Source of the DNA: Candidatus Poribacteria bacterium
GTDB taxonomy: Bacteria > Poribacteria > WGA-4E > WGA-3G
DNA length: 64,000 nucleotides
Assembly (NCBI GenBank): GCA_021295715.1
Contig: JAGWBV010000006.1
Span: forward strand, 57,191-121,190
Reading direction: 5' to 3'
A model generated the notes under the pieces. The model saw only the letters and a program-made list of their open reading frames with translations. It did not search any database and was not told the origin of the DNA. The stretch's first letter is position 1. Each line of letters begins with the position of its first letter. Positions 26,420-34,809 of the stretch are shown one piece after another. The position numbers and the translations under genes are program-made.

Positions 26420-26452
26420 AAAAAACGCCCTGATGAAAACACCAAGGCGTTT
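26418..26452 (-). terminator. Rho-independent terminator
   Basis: On the minus strand AACGCCTTGGTG and CATCAGGGCGTT pair in a 12-bp stem (with two G-T pairs) around TTTT, followed by a T-run. It terminates the 663-aa gene ending at 26478. Confidence 0.85.
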
Positions 26453-26477
26453 GAGTGAATAATGTTCGCTGTGTCCT

Positions 26478-28469
26478 CTACTTGAGGATAACCATCCGTC
26501 GGGTCGCAGTGAAATCTGATGTCTGCAGCGTATAGAAGTAGATACCACTCGCGACACGTTCACCTACAGCGTTCTTACCATCCCAATACGCAGCACCCGA
26601 CGGCGACATATATGAACCTGTCGGCTGCCAACCCAAATCCAACGAACGAACCAAATGACCCGATATATTATAAATATCGATCTTCACTTCTGTCGCTTTG
26701 TTCAACTGATATGGAATCCATGTTTCTGGATTGAACGGGTTCGGGAAGTTCTGCGCCAACAACGTGTCTTGCGGTTGCACATCGCCAACATTGAGTTGAA
26801 GACTCAGGAACGCATTGCGAATATCACTTGTCGTCACTGTCCGTTGGAACGGACCTGAGACGATTCTACCACGGTCATCATAAAGCGCGACTTCGAGTTT
26901 ATCTCCGGCTTCAACGACGCTCTTACGGTTCAGGTCTGCCCAGACAGCAGAGGAACGTCTCGCTGCGTTTGTGACGTTCTCCGTGGCGACGAGGGTATAT
27001 GCCGTGCCAGTTTCCATGCCGTGAATGTCGGAGGTAACGATGAACGCCCATGCGCTTTTATAGGTTGCGAGTGAAGGTGCAGCGGGGGCAGCCTCTTCAG
27101 CGGCGGGTTCCTCAGCAACTTCTTCTTCAGCTTCTTCTTCAGCTTCTTCTTCAGCGGCGGGTTCCTCAGCAACTTCTTCTTCGGCAACTTCTTCTTCAGC
27201 GGCAACCTCTTCTTCAGCGGCAACCTCTTCTTCGGCAACTGCGTCATCAGCAGGAACTTCCTCAACGGGGGCATCTTCAACAACAGGTTCCTCAGCAACA
27301 GGTTCCTCTGGCATCGGTTCCGGTTTAGCCTGCTCAGGTTGGTTGTCCCATGCCTCACCTGTGAACTTCACCATACCCCCAGTAGGTGTATTGACGATAT
27401 AACCTTTGTCCCCTGTAACGTCAAAGCCATCACCTTCATCCGCAACCGTGTAGCCGATAAAACGCTGCATCGTCGCGTCGAGTTGAATAACAGCTGTTGC
27501 GTCCAGCATTTCTGCCAACGATTTTGCCGAGTAGGGTTCTGCTGGCATCAACGGGATCGAAATCATGTTCAAACCCGGTTCAAGGGTCATATCAAAACCA
27601 GGACCTTCTACGACTGGTTCTGGCATCGGTTCTTCTGGGGCTGGTTCTTCAGGAGTTTCAGCAGGTACATCCTCAGTAGAGAGTGTCTCTTCAACGACTG
27701 GAACTTCCTCAGCAGGTGGCACTTCCTCAGTAGCTGGAGTTTCTTCAACGGCTGGAGTTTCTTCAGTGATTGTAGGCTCTTCAGCAGGTGCGTCCTCAAC
27801 AACGGGTGCCTCAACAAGATTGTAGCTTTCCAAGTCAAAAACAATTTCGTTTGTATCCTGGAATTTGACGGGACCAACATCGGGTGCAAGCCATAGGAAC
27901 TCATTCTCACGGACAACTGTAAGTGCCGTGACGGCTCTTCGATTCGTCTCTACCTTAACACAATCTTTGAATACGCCGAGCGGGGTTTCAACATCCTCGA
28001 TTGCAACAACCTCTAAAGAGCTGGTAGTGGTCGCTGCTCCGACCAGTTGCAGGACGGTTTCCGTCACAATCTCCCACGTATGTCCTAATGGTAGCGCGGC
28101 GGGGAAATTAGTAACCGGTGGATCAAAAGTCGCCTCGGCGATGCCAAATGCGCCTCGGTCAAAGGCAACTTGATGTAGTATAATCTCTCCATCTCCAGCA
28201 ACAGTTACCCAGGACTTGTCAAACGCAACTACGTCTGTTCCGACTGTCTCCTTGGTGATATTAAAGAAGATAAATTCTTCACTGTCAACAGTTTCGGGTC
28301 CCTCAAAGGTATAGGTGCGTCGCTCTGCCCCGTCGGCACTCACAAAAACCCACGTATTGCCGACCATCGACGGAAAATAATTTTGTGCCATCGCTACAGG
28401 TGCGAAACTACAGACAAGGCTTAACACCAAGAGCGGTGCCAGCCAAAACATAAATTTGGGAGTTTTCAT
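26478..28469 (-). CDS. Large secreted protein with FlgD/T9SS-like tail
   Basis: 663 aa. Signal peptide about 1-28 (ending AMAQ). Residues about 29-215 are the beta-rich domain shared with the genes at 25546 and 28844 ('QNYFPSMVGNTWVFVSADG', 'DVETPLGVFKDCVKVE', 'FLWLAPDVGPVKFQ'). Then come two acidic Pro/Glu/Val/Ala linkers (about 218-290 and 395-470), separated by a globular 'LEPGLNMISIPLMPAEPYSAKSL' segment. A Gly/Asp domain follows, then a C-terminal sorting-type tail, 'LAQNFPNPFNPETWIPYQL' to 'SGIYFYTLQ', of the FlgD-Ig/por-secretion type. The tail suggests anchoring or secretion through a type IX-like route; no such machinery is in the window. Confidence 0.87.
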   Translation of the reverse strand: MKTPKFMFWLAPLLVLSLVCSFAPVAMAQNYFPSMVGNTWVFVSADGAERRTYTFEGPETVDSEEFIFFNITKETVGTDVVAFDKSWVTVAGDGEIILHQVAFDRGAFGIAEATFDPPVTNFPAALPLGHTWEIVTETVLQLVGAATTTSSLEVVAIEDVETPLGVFKDCVKVETNRRAVTALTVVRENEFLWLAPDVGPVKFQDTNEIVFDLESYNLVEAPVVEDAPAEEPTITEETPAVEETPATEEVPPAEEVPVVEETLSTEDVPAETPEEPAPEEPMPEPVVEGPGFDMTLEPGLNMISIPLMPAEPYSAKSLAEMLDATAVIQLDATMQRFIGYTVADEGDGFDVTGDKGYIVNTPTGGMVKFTGEAWDNQPEQAKPEPMPEEPVAEEPVVEDAPVEEVPADDAVAEEEVAAEEEVAAEEEVAEEEVAEEPAAEEEAEEEAEEEVAEEPAAEEAAPAAPSLATYKSAWAFIVTSDIHGMETGTAYTLVATENVTNAARRSSAVWADLNRKSVVEAGDKLEVALYDDRGRIVSGPFQRTVTTSDIRNAFLSLQLNVGDVQPQDTLLAQNFPNPFNPETWIPYQLNKATEVKIDIYNISGHLVRSLDLGWQPTGSYMSPSGAAYWDGKNAVGERVASGIYFYTLQTSDFTATRRMVILK

Positions 28470-28529
28470 AATTTAAATCTCCTTTTTTTAAAAAACACAA
28501 ATTAAGTAATGCTCACAAAAAAGGTTAAA

Positions 28530-28733
28530 TCATTCCTGTGAAGTGCTTGTAAGGAAGGGAGTAAGCACACATAATTTATCAAGATGCGAGCCAGTCGGAT
28601 TAGAGTGCTCATGCCATCCGTCTGGTGCGAGGTCATCGTGTTCTGAGACGTATCGATACCCAAACCACATTCCAATCGCCATCACCAGAGCAACAATGAT
28701 AACAACAACTAATGCCACTTTCCAACTTACCAT
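28530..28733 (-). CDS. Small single-pass membrane protein
   Basis: 67 aa if the ATG at 28733 is used (upstream TTG in frame). One TM helix near residues 4-24 ('WKVALVVVIIVALVMAIGMWFG') followed by a short polar tail rich in His/Asp/Ser. The ribosome-binding site is weak (GGAA 12 nt upstream). It sits between two secreted-protein genes on the same strand. It could be an accessory membrane peptide or a chance frame; no family recognised. Confidence 0.4.
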   Translation of the reverse strand: MVSWKVALVVVIIVALVMAIGMWFGYRYVSEHDDLAPDGWHEHSNPTGSHLDKLCVLTPFLTSTSQE

Positions 28734-28843
28734 GCAGATTTTTTCCAAATTTTGTGAATAATAATGCTCAAATATTACCAGATTCCTTAAAGGTTTTCAA
28801 CAAAAAACATCGTATTAGGACACGCATTGTAGAATTCTTAAGG

Positions 28844-29797
28844 TCAATTGCTGAAATTTTGTGCGATAAGCACCAAATCCAGAATGTTAACAATGCCATC
28901 GCCCGTGACATCTGCGTTAGCATCATTCCGACCGAAACGAGAAGCCACGAAAGTGAGATCCAAGATATTCACAACTCCGTCCCCTGTCACGTCATAAGGC
29001 ACCGGTTCTGGCGTAGTATCCTCCTGAGAAGGCTGTTCAGGCATAGTCTCTTCCTCAGGAGAGGGTTCCGGTGTAACATCTTCCTCTGTCGTCTCAGGTT
29101 CTGTAGGCACAGTTAGCAGGTTGGAGCTTATCAAACCAAATATTAAGCCATCGTTGTTCTCGAATTGGACGGGACCTATATCAGGAGCGAACCATTGGTG
29201 GGTACTTGAGTCAAGATTTAAGGATCCACCAGCCGTGAAATTCACATTTAAATTCACATTTAACTGGACCTTGGCACAGTTCTCGAACGTTCCAGCGGGT
29301 GTGACGATCTCCTCAAATCCGACGACTTCAAAATCAGTGACACTTTTCCCAGATATGGCGAGTCCGATCTCCAGTTCCACATCCGCATCCGCTGCTATCT
29401 GCCATTTATCACCCAGTTTCAAGTGTAAAGGGAAAAAAGTAACAGGTGTTGGAAAATCCGCAGTCACCATAGCACGCGGTTCGACCAATTCAAAGATAGT
29501 TTTATGGAGTTCTATGGCATCGGCCCCGACAGTCAAAAAATACATGTCAGTGTCACTGTCTCCAGTGCTGAGTTCCTCGGTCCTAATTTTCAGGAGGATA
29601 CGCTCTTTACCGTCAATAATTTCGGGTCCCTCAAGCGTATAGGTGCTCTGCTCCTCACCATCGACACTGTCAAAAACCCACGTATTCCCGATGTCTGCGG
29701 GATAATAATTCTGTGCTGCCGCCGTAAACACAAAAGAACAAGCGAGACTCAAGACCAGGACTGGTTTGAGCCACTGTAGAAATTCGGTCTTTTTCAT
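28844..29797 (-). CDS. Secreted protein with acidic linker and dockerin
   Basis: 317 aa. Signal peptide about 1-28. The shared N-terminal domain reads 'QNYYPADIGNTWVFDSVDG', 'STYTLEGPEIIDGKERILL', 'EIVTPAGTFENCAKVQLN', 'HQWFAPDIGPVQFE'. A Pro/Glu/Thr linker (about 228-262) precedes a type I dockerin with loops 'DVTGDGVVNILDL' and 'DVTGDGIVNILDL'. It differs from the 25546 protein mainly by the inserted linker. Both dockerin proteins and the 26478 protein form a tandem family with exchanged C-terminal modules. Ribosome-binding site AAGGAGT precedes the ATG. Confidence 0.87.
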   Translation of the reverse strand: MKKTEFLQWLKPVLVLSLACSFVFTAAAQNYYPADIGNTWVFDSVDGEEQSTYTLEGPEIIDGKERILLKIRTEELSTGDSDTDMYFLTVGADAIELHKTIFELVEPRAMVTADFPTPVTFFPLHLKLGDKWQIAADADVELEIGLAISGKSVTDFEVVGFEEIVTPAGTFENCAKVQLNVNLNVNFTAGGSLNLDSSTHQWFAPDIGPVQFENNDGLIFGLISSNLLTVPTEPETTEEDVTPEPSPEEETMPEQPSQEDTTPEPVPYDVTGDGVVNILDLTFVASRFGRNDANADVTGDGIVNILDLVLIAQNFSN

Positions 29798-29882
29798 ACT
29801 TTAATACTCCTTATGCCGATTGCCGCAAGTAAATAGGAATAACAATCACAATGAATGCTAATCTTCAACACAATCTGCCCTG

Positions 29883-29911
29883 TTGACTTTTTGCAAGCTT
29901 CGTGTGATAAT
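29883..29911 (+). promoter_or_regulatory. Sigma70-like promoter
   Basis: TTGACT (29883-29888), 17-bp spacer, GATAAT (29906-29911), about 100 nt before the SDR start at 30012. Confidence 0.55.
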
Positions 29912-30011
29912 AAGAGTATATTACTACATTTATTGCGATTTTGCAAGAAGGAAAAGAGCGCAGGACTGCCTTGACTGCGTGCCACTCATAAGAGTAAAAG
30001 GAGAAATATTG

Positions 30012-30743
30012 ATGCGTTTAGAAGGACAGGTTGCAATTGTTACAGGAGGTGGCGGAGGTATCGGGAAAGCAACGTGTCTCGCTTTCGCCAAAGAAGGTGC
30101 GGATATTGTAATCCCTGAAGTGAATTTAGCGAATGCGGAAGCGGCTTCAGCAGAAATAACTGCGCTCGGTAGGCAGTGTCGTGTGATTGAAACGGATGTA
30201 GCGGATGGCGATTCTGTGCGCAAGATGGTTCAGGAAACACTCGACGAGTTCGGACGGATCGATATTTTAGTCAATAATGCTGGTATTTTTAGTTACACGC
30301 GTATTGATGCCTGCACGGAAGCGGAATGGGATCGGATGATGGCTGTGAACCTGAAGGGTCCATTTCTGTGTTCACAAGCAGTCATGGAAACGATGAAAAC
30401 ACAACGCTCCGGACGGATCATCAACCTCGGTTCGCTGGCGGGACAGGTCGGCGGCTTGGTCGCTTCTGCCCCGTATTCCGCCTCGAAAGCGGGTGTCATG
30501 TGTCTAACGAAATCGTTAGCACGTGTGCTTGGAGAATACGGAATCACGGTGAATTCTATCGCCCCGGGAGTAGCGGCAACAGAGATGGCGAAAAATCATC
30601 CAGACATGACAGACCAGATTCCGTTAGGACGGGTTGCCGATGCTTCGGAGATTGCGAGTGTTATCCTTTTCCTCGCCTCAGAAGACGGGCAATATGTGAC
30701 TGGGGCGACCCTTGATGTCAACGGTGGGATACGAATGGCTTAA
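30012..30743 (+). CDS. Classical short-chain dehydrogenase/reductase
   Basis: 243 aa FabG-like SDR. Start at 30012 is preceded by AAAAGGAGA. 'VTGGGGGIGKATC' (TGxxxGIG), 'NNAGIF' and the catalytic Ser/'YSASKAGV' Tyr-x3-Lys are intact, with 'APGVAATEM' after. Typical NAD(P)-dependent 3-oxoacyl or sugar/alcohol dehydrogenase. The aldo/keto reductase gene begins 42 nt downstream; a short heptamer-like 'atcagttgtcagttaag' fills that gap. In contrast to the SDR at 7430, the active site is canonical. Confidence 0.9.
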   Translation: MRLEGQVAIVTGGGGGIGKATCLAFAKEGADIVIPEVNLANAEAASAEITALGRQCRVIETDVADGDSVRKMVQETLDEFGRIDILVNNAGIFSYTRIDACTEAEWDRMMAVNLKGPFLCSQAVMETMKTQRSGRIINLGSLAGQVGGLVASAPYSASKAGVMCLTKSLARVLGEYGITVNSIAPGVAATEMAKNHPDMTDQIPLGRVADASEIASVILFLASEDGQYVTGATLDVNGGIRMA

Positions 30744-30785
30744 GTAGTTTTCATTTATCAGTTGTCAGTTAAGAAGGAGAAAAAC

Positions 30786-31799
30786 ATGGAATATAGGACG
30801 CTTGGACGTGCAGGTGTAAAGGTCTCGCCGCTCTGCCTCGGGACAATGATGTTCGGTGGACCAACGAACGAAAAGGATTCAATTCGGATTATCCATAAGG
30901 CACTGGACGCTGGGATTAACTTTATGGACACGGCGAATGTCTATAACGACGGTGAATCGGAACGAATAATTGGGAAAGCCGTTCGCGATAACCGAGAGAA
31001 TTGGGTCATCGCCACGAAAGTTCACGGCAATATGGGAGATGACGTGAATTCAAGCGGTTCACACCGTTTTCATATTATGTCGGCAGTCGAAGCGAGTCTC
31101 GAACGTCTTGACACAGATCACATCGATGTCTATTACTTGCACCGCTGGGATGCCACCACGCGAATTGAGGAATCCCTACGGGCTTTGGACGATTGTGTGA
31201 GACAGGGGAAGGTGCGTTATATCGCCTGTTCCAACTTTCAGGCGTGGCGTATTTGCGAAGCACTCTGGACAAGCGATAAGCAAGGACTGGAAGAGTTCGT
31301 GTGTGTCCAACCGCTTTATAACATCGTTAACCGAGACCCTGAAGTAGAATTGTTGCCGTTCTGTGAGAAATATGGCGTGGGGGTTGTGCCGTATAGCCCG
31401 TTGGCACGAGGCGTGTTGGCTGGTAAGTATTTGCCCGGCAAAAAGCCACCTACGGGTTCACGAGCAGCACGTAAGGATAGACGCATTTTGCAGACGGAAC
31501 TCCGCGAGGAGAGCTACGAAGTCGCGCAGAAACTCAAACCCCTCGCAGATGCACACGATAAAACACTGACGCAATTTTCATTGGCGTGGGTGTTGGCAAA
31601 TCCAATAATTACTTCTGCTATCATCGGACCGCGCACCATGAAACAATTAGAGGATAACTTGGGGTGTTTAGATTGCACGCTAACGGAAGCCGACGAAGCA
31701 ACTATCAACGAATTGGTCCCGCCGGGTGAACATACTGGTAAAGGGTATAACGATCCGGCGTATCCGGTGTTGGGACGGTTAACACCTGAGCCACGGTAA
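30786..31799 (+). CDS. Aldo/keto reductase
   Basis: 337 aa; ATG at 30786 is preceded by AAGGAG. The catalytic tetrad is Asp48, Tyr53 ('TANVYNDGE'), Lys78 ('IATKVH') and His119 ('DVYYLHRWD'). The C-terminal 'TSAIIGPRTMKQLEDNLG' is the cofactor-binding segment. It is a paralogue of the AKR at 11832. With the preceding SDR it forms a two-gene redox operon. The last 21 bases overlap, on the other strand, the 3' end of the FkbM gene. Confidence 0.9.
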   Translation: MEYRTLGRAGVKVSPLCLGTMMFGGPTNEKDSIRIIHKALDAGINFMDTANVYNDGESERIIGKAVRDNRENWVIATKVHGNMGDDVNSSGSHRFHIMSAVEASLERLDTDHIDVYYLHRWDATTRIEESLRALDDCVRQGKVRYIACSNFQAWRICEALWTSDKQGLEEFVCVQPLYNIVNRDPEVELLPFCEKYGVGVVPYSPLARGVLAGKYLPGKKPPTGSRAARKDRRILQTELREESYEVAQKLKPLADAHDKTLTQFSLAWVLANPIITSAIIGPRTMKQLEDNLGCLDCTLTEADEATINELVPPGEHTGKGYNDPAYPVLGRLTPEPR

Positions 31800-32657
31800 G
31801 ATTCTGGAAAAGGCACGGGACTGCTCTTTGACGAGGAAGAAGTTTCTTTTCGGTGCGTCAGAAAGTTTCTTACATCGCCGGAGAGAATATTTCCTAATCT
31901 CATAAAGTTGATACCCCAAATCTGTGACGTACTCCTCAATTTCGGCGAAAGTATCACGGTTTGTTTCGCCAACATCTTTCAGCTCCGCCATTAAGAGGGG
32001 GGCATGCGTTTTTAAGCAGTGTTCACCGCCGCGTAACACCTCCAATTGATAGCCCTCTACATCGATCTTGATGAAATCCGGAACTGGGAGTTCTCGGATG
32101 AGATTGTCAATCGTGTCAAGTGTTACGCGTTCCGATACTGATCGACTATTGACATACTTTAAGGAAGCTGTGCCTTCAGCAAGTCCTGCCTCAGCGTAGT
32201 AGAGAGGCCGTTGTTCTATCCTGTCGCTAAGCCCTTTATTGACAACAGTAACATTCGCGAACCGATTTAGAGAGACATTCTCACTGAGATAGCCACAAGT
32301 ACGCACGGCAGGTTCAAAAGCAACGACAACACCTGACTCTTCAACCCGTGAAGCGAGGAAGCATGTATAAAATCCGATGTTTGCCCCGATGTCCCAACAG
32401 ATGTCTCCGGGCTGAACCATCTTCAGAAGTTTGGTAACGACATGCCTCTCATCATGCGTGCCGTAAAAATAGAGATATTGGTGCTCAGGATTCGCAAGAT
32501 TGGCTTTTAATCGGAACCCGTACTTTGTGTCAAAAACAGTGATCGGGTCCTCAGGTGTAATCAAATTCCTTGTTAAGTTTAATAGCAAACGCTTACCGTC
32601 AGTAATTGGACACCAACGGAGATAACTGCGGACAAGATAGTTGAGAGGCAGGTTCAT
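31779..32657 (-). CDS. FkbM-family methyltransferase
   Basis: 292 aa from the ATG at 32657, which overlaps the stop codon of the PhyH gene as ATGA, a classic translational-coupling arrangement. SAM-binding motif I is 'DICWDIGANIGFYTCFLAS', and 'DFIKIDVEGYQLEVLRGG' is the characteristic FkbM post-motif with Asp-Val-Glu-Gly. Such enzymes O-methylate sugars or natural products. The C-terminus is basic ('YSLRRCKKLSDAPKRNFF'). The 3' end overlaps the convergent AKR gene by 21 bases. Confidence 0.87.
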   Translation of the reverse strand: MNLPLNYLVRSYLRWCPITDGKRLLLNLTRNLITPEDPITVFDTKYGFRLKANLANPEHQYLYFYGTHDERHVVTKLLKMVQPGDICWDIGANIGFYTCFLASRVEESGVVVAFEPAVRTCGYLSENVSLNRFANVTVVNKGLSDRIEQRPLYYAEAGLAEGTASLKYVNSRSVSERVTLDTIDNLIRELPVPDFIKIDVEGYQLEVLRGGEHCLKTHAPLLMAELKDVGETNRDTFAEIEEYVTDLGYQLYEIRKYSLRRCKKLSDAPKRNFFLVKEQSRAFSRILPWLRC

Positions 32658-33472
32658 CCCCACATCTCAAGTCCTAACAATTTTTTGCCGAGTTCGGTGA
32701 GATATGCGGTTTCGCCGGATTCATGCTCTTTTTCTTCTCGTTCGCCGCTGAAGCCCGCCATACGTTCTTTCCATGCGTTGATGCGGCGCTGGCGTGCTTC
32801 TGGATTTGCTTCTCCTGTCGGGGACATCGTAATGTATTGCGCGACACGTGGTGCATCGCCGGTGTTGATGCCCGCACTATGTGGCAACGCACTATGCCAA
32901 ATAACGAGATCACCGGCTTTTCCGGGCACAGGCACTGCGCCGAGTGCGACTAAATCTTGCTGCCTCGGATCAGCATCTTCTGGAAGACTCTTTATCCACG
33001 CCTCGATCTTATTGTGGAACCCCGGAACACATGTAAACGCGCCTTGGTTGGCGGCAGTATCGGTCAGATAAAGGACACCTTGGACGTGGAACCGGAAAGG
33101 GATGTCTACAGACATATCCCAATGGAGTCCTAGGTTTGTTCGTTCAAATTTTTCGGGAATATTGGGCGGACTCATGCTGGCACGGTCAAAACTCACCCAA
33201 AGTTTCTCATTATCCCAAATCTCAGTGAAAGCTTGATGCACACGCGGATACTGACGAGTTGCCCATAGAGCCGGGTGCTGATAGATTTCTACCATGATGC
33301 CTTTACGAGGCGGATCGGGATACCAAGTGTCTGGATCGTTGGCATCCATCTCAAGGAAATCCCAGACGGCTTGTGCCACATTCTGTATTAATTCTGGGGG
33401 TGCGGCATTGCGGATGACGACATAACCGTTCTCTTCCCAGAACGCGCGATCTTCGGAATTCAAAACAGTCAT
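32654..33472 (-). CDS. Phytanoyl-CoA dioxygenase-family oxygenase
   Basis: 272 aa beginning 'MTVLNSEDRAFWEENGYVV'. The start at 33472 is preferred over an in-frame upstream one because the repeat-derived AAGGAAAATTAAAA lies directly before it. The facial triad is complete: His117-x-Asp119 in 'LGLHWDMS', distal His198 in 'LPHSAGINTG', and Arg209 for 2-oxoglutarate. It is a canonical Fe(II)/2-oxoglutarate hydroxylase; coupling to an FkbM methyltransferase by an ATGA overlap suggests that the two modify the same small molecule (hydroxylation, then O-methylation). Confidence 0.9.
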   Translation of the reverse strand: MTVLNSEDRAFWEENGYVVIRNAAPPELIQNVAQAVWDFLEMDANDPDTWYPDPPRKGIMVEIYQHPALWATRQYPRVHQAFTEIWDNEKLWVSFDRASMSPPNIPEKFERTNLGLHWDMSVDIPFRFHVQGVLYLTDTAANQGAFTCVPGFHNKIEAWIKSLPEDADPRQQDLVALGAVPVPGKAGDLVIWHSALPHSAGINTGDAPRVAQYITMSPTGEANPEARQRRINAWKERMAGFSGEREEKEHESGETAYLTELGKKLLGLEMWG

Positions 33473-33577
33473 TTTTAATTTTCCTTGTTTTCTAATTTTC
33501 CTTGCGGTGAAATGAAGTGCGTTCCATCTATTACGTACGTTCCTCAAATCTGCCTGCGCCGTTGTTGCAGGCTACCG
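33473..33577. repeat. Start-proximal element with duplicated SD box
   Basis: Abuts the PhyH start. In gene sense CGCAAGGAAAATTAG is followed by ACAAGGAAAATTAAAA and the ATG, so the Shine-Dalgarno box is doubled as at 14415. The distal hairpin cctgcgccgttgttgcagg ends in 'ctac'. A further palindrome (33625-33644) follows. Confidence 0.75.
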
Positions 33578-33624
33578 TTTCAGAATCATAGTAAAGCCCG
33601 CAATTACTTATACATCGACAGAGA

Positions 33625-33644
33625 GGCGAGGTTAGAACCTCGCC
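33625..33644. repeat. Palindrome GGCGAGGTT/AACCTCGCC, copy 2
   Basis: Nine-bp stem with loop AG, followed by 'agcggggg'. Same stem as 7366-7387. Confidence 0.65.
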
Positions 33645-33722
33645 AGCGGGGGTGGAGGTTTTCGCTTCTATTGAGATTGCCTCGCAGTGAGAGTTATTTG
33701 TAGGTTTTACCATATTAGTATT

Positions 33723-34181
33723 TTACCCCAACCGGCGTAAAAAAGCCGAGAGAAAAATAACTATCAATCCTAAAATTACAGTGAGATTGAGCCATGATGC
33801 TGGCTTTTTCTGAAATACATCAAAGACAGGATAGGGGAACGTCAGAACGATTGCTAATGTGAATATCAAAAAGACAATAAATAGTTTGACCCCCAAAACG
33901 AGGATGTAGAGTGAGTAATCTGATATAAACGCCCCAGTAGCGGAGATAGAACGTGCAGTGCGAAAGAAGGTAATGAAATTATACAATCCCGATATGAGGA
34001 CGGTTAGCAATGCCGTCCAGACGATACCACTGAAACGTCTTAATGCGGATGAGATCAAGATTTCCGGTTTAGGAAGCCGATTGGCAATCGGGAGTAAAAC
34101 AACACGAAAAAAAAAGAACCCTCCTATCATCAGAACGACAGATCCGACATGTATCCATTGCATTAACGATTTCAGAAACAT
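33723..34181 (-). CDS. Four-TM membrane protein, CopD-like
   Basis: 152 aa with four hydrophobic helices (about 10-30, 52-72, 85-108, 132-150). The N-terminal 'LMQWIHVGSVVLMIGGFFFFR' with a His in TM1 and the later 'LGVKLFIVFLIFTLAIV' resemble CopD/DUF-type copper or haem-associated membrane proteins. The assignment rests on pattern only. It is not closely linked to neighbours; a repeat-rich gap separates it from the PhyH gene downstream. The start ATG at 34181 has no strong ribosome-binding site. Confidence 0.7.
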   Translation of the reverse strand: MFLKSLMQWIHVGSVVLMIGGFFFFRVVLLPIANRLPKPEILISSALRRFSGIVWTALLTVLISGLYNFITFFRTARSISATGAFISDYSLYILVLGVKLFIVFLIFTLAIVLTFPYPVFDVFQKKPASWLNLTVILGLIVIFLSAFLRRLG

Positions 34182-34557
34182 CTTTTTAATTATTGAGTTT
34201 TCGCACCGATTTCTCCGTTGTCGAAATCGGGTTTTCGACGCGTTTTAACGACACAAAAATTAAAACAGTCACCTGTAAGAACGTGCGATGAATGCACGTC
34301 GCATGAATCAGAATCAACGGTATGAAGTGCTTATGCACTTCCCCGGGTATGAATGCCTTATGGCATTCCCTACGAACGGTTCTGCTTGTCATCGTGCTAT
34401 TTATAACCCGACCCCTACTATAGGCATACTGATCCTACGGAGCAGCGGATCAAACTCACATAAAAACATACATAGATATTATGGCAGAAGGGCAGCCGGT
34501 TTTGTGCACCGCCTGCCCTTCTTGATTTTCTCGTTCCTATGTTCCAGCCGTTGCAAT
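34182..34557. other. Intergenic region with REP-like palindromes
   Basis: 376 bp between the small Cys-rich gene and the CopD-like gene, both on the minus strand. It contains palindromes at 34325-34340 and 34351-34368; no gene is supported. Confidence 0.55.
34325..34373. repeat. Two palindromes with TTAT loops
   Basis: AAGTGC-TTAT-GCACTT (34325-34340) and GAATGCC-TTAT-GGCATTC (34351-34368) share the loop but not the stem. The second is followed by 'cctac' (GTAG on the other strand), as in REP elements. Confidence 0.65.
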
Positions 34558-34797
34558 TTACACCACTGGCTTACCACCAACGGGGTTAAAACAGTTGCGC
34601 GACTGCTTACAAGCGTCTGGCGACACAAACTGGTCATCGGGTCCGACATCTTGCATAGTGCAATTGCACCAATAGTGTGAACCCGGATTGTTTTCAACGA
34701 GGTTCTGCAAGTTGCCGCCCGGAATGTAAATCGCCTTCGTCCGAAGATACTGGCATATCGGGCGATTAAAGATTGGAAGTGCTTTTCCTTGTAACAT
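34558..34797 (-). CDS. Small Cys-rich protein linked to Mo-hydroxylase
   Basis: 79 aa, ATG at 34797 with AAAGGAG 8 nt upstream and only 12 nt after the FAD-subunit stop, so it belongs to the Mo-hydroxylase operon. It has five Cys: 'ICQYLRTKAIYIPGG', 'HYWCNCTMQDVGPDD', 'VSPDACKQSRNCF'. The C-x-C and spaced Cys pattern suggests metal or Fe-S binding. No family name is recognised. Being last in the operon, it may act in cofactor insertion or electron transfer for the hydroxylase, but that is inference. Confidence 0.75.
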   Translation of the reverse strand: MLQGKALPIFNRPICQYLRTKAIYIPGGNLQNLVENNPGSHYWCNCTMQDVGPDDQFVSPDACKQSRNCFNPVGGKPVV

Positions 34798-34809
34798 ATC
34801 ACTGCTCCT

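Noticed and set aside
27050..27328. Leu/Gln-rich and Lys/Leu-rich frames over the acidic linker
   Set aside because: They are other-frame readings of the Glu/Ala/Val/Pro-rich repeats in the 663-aa secreted protein.
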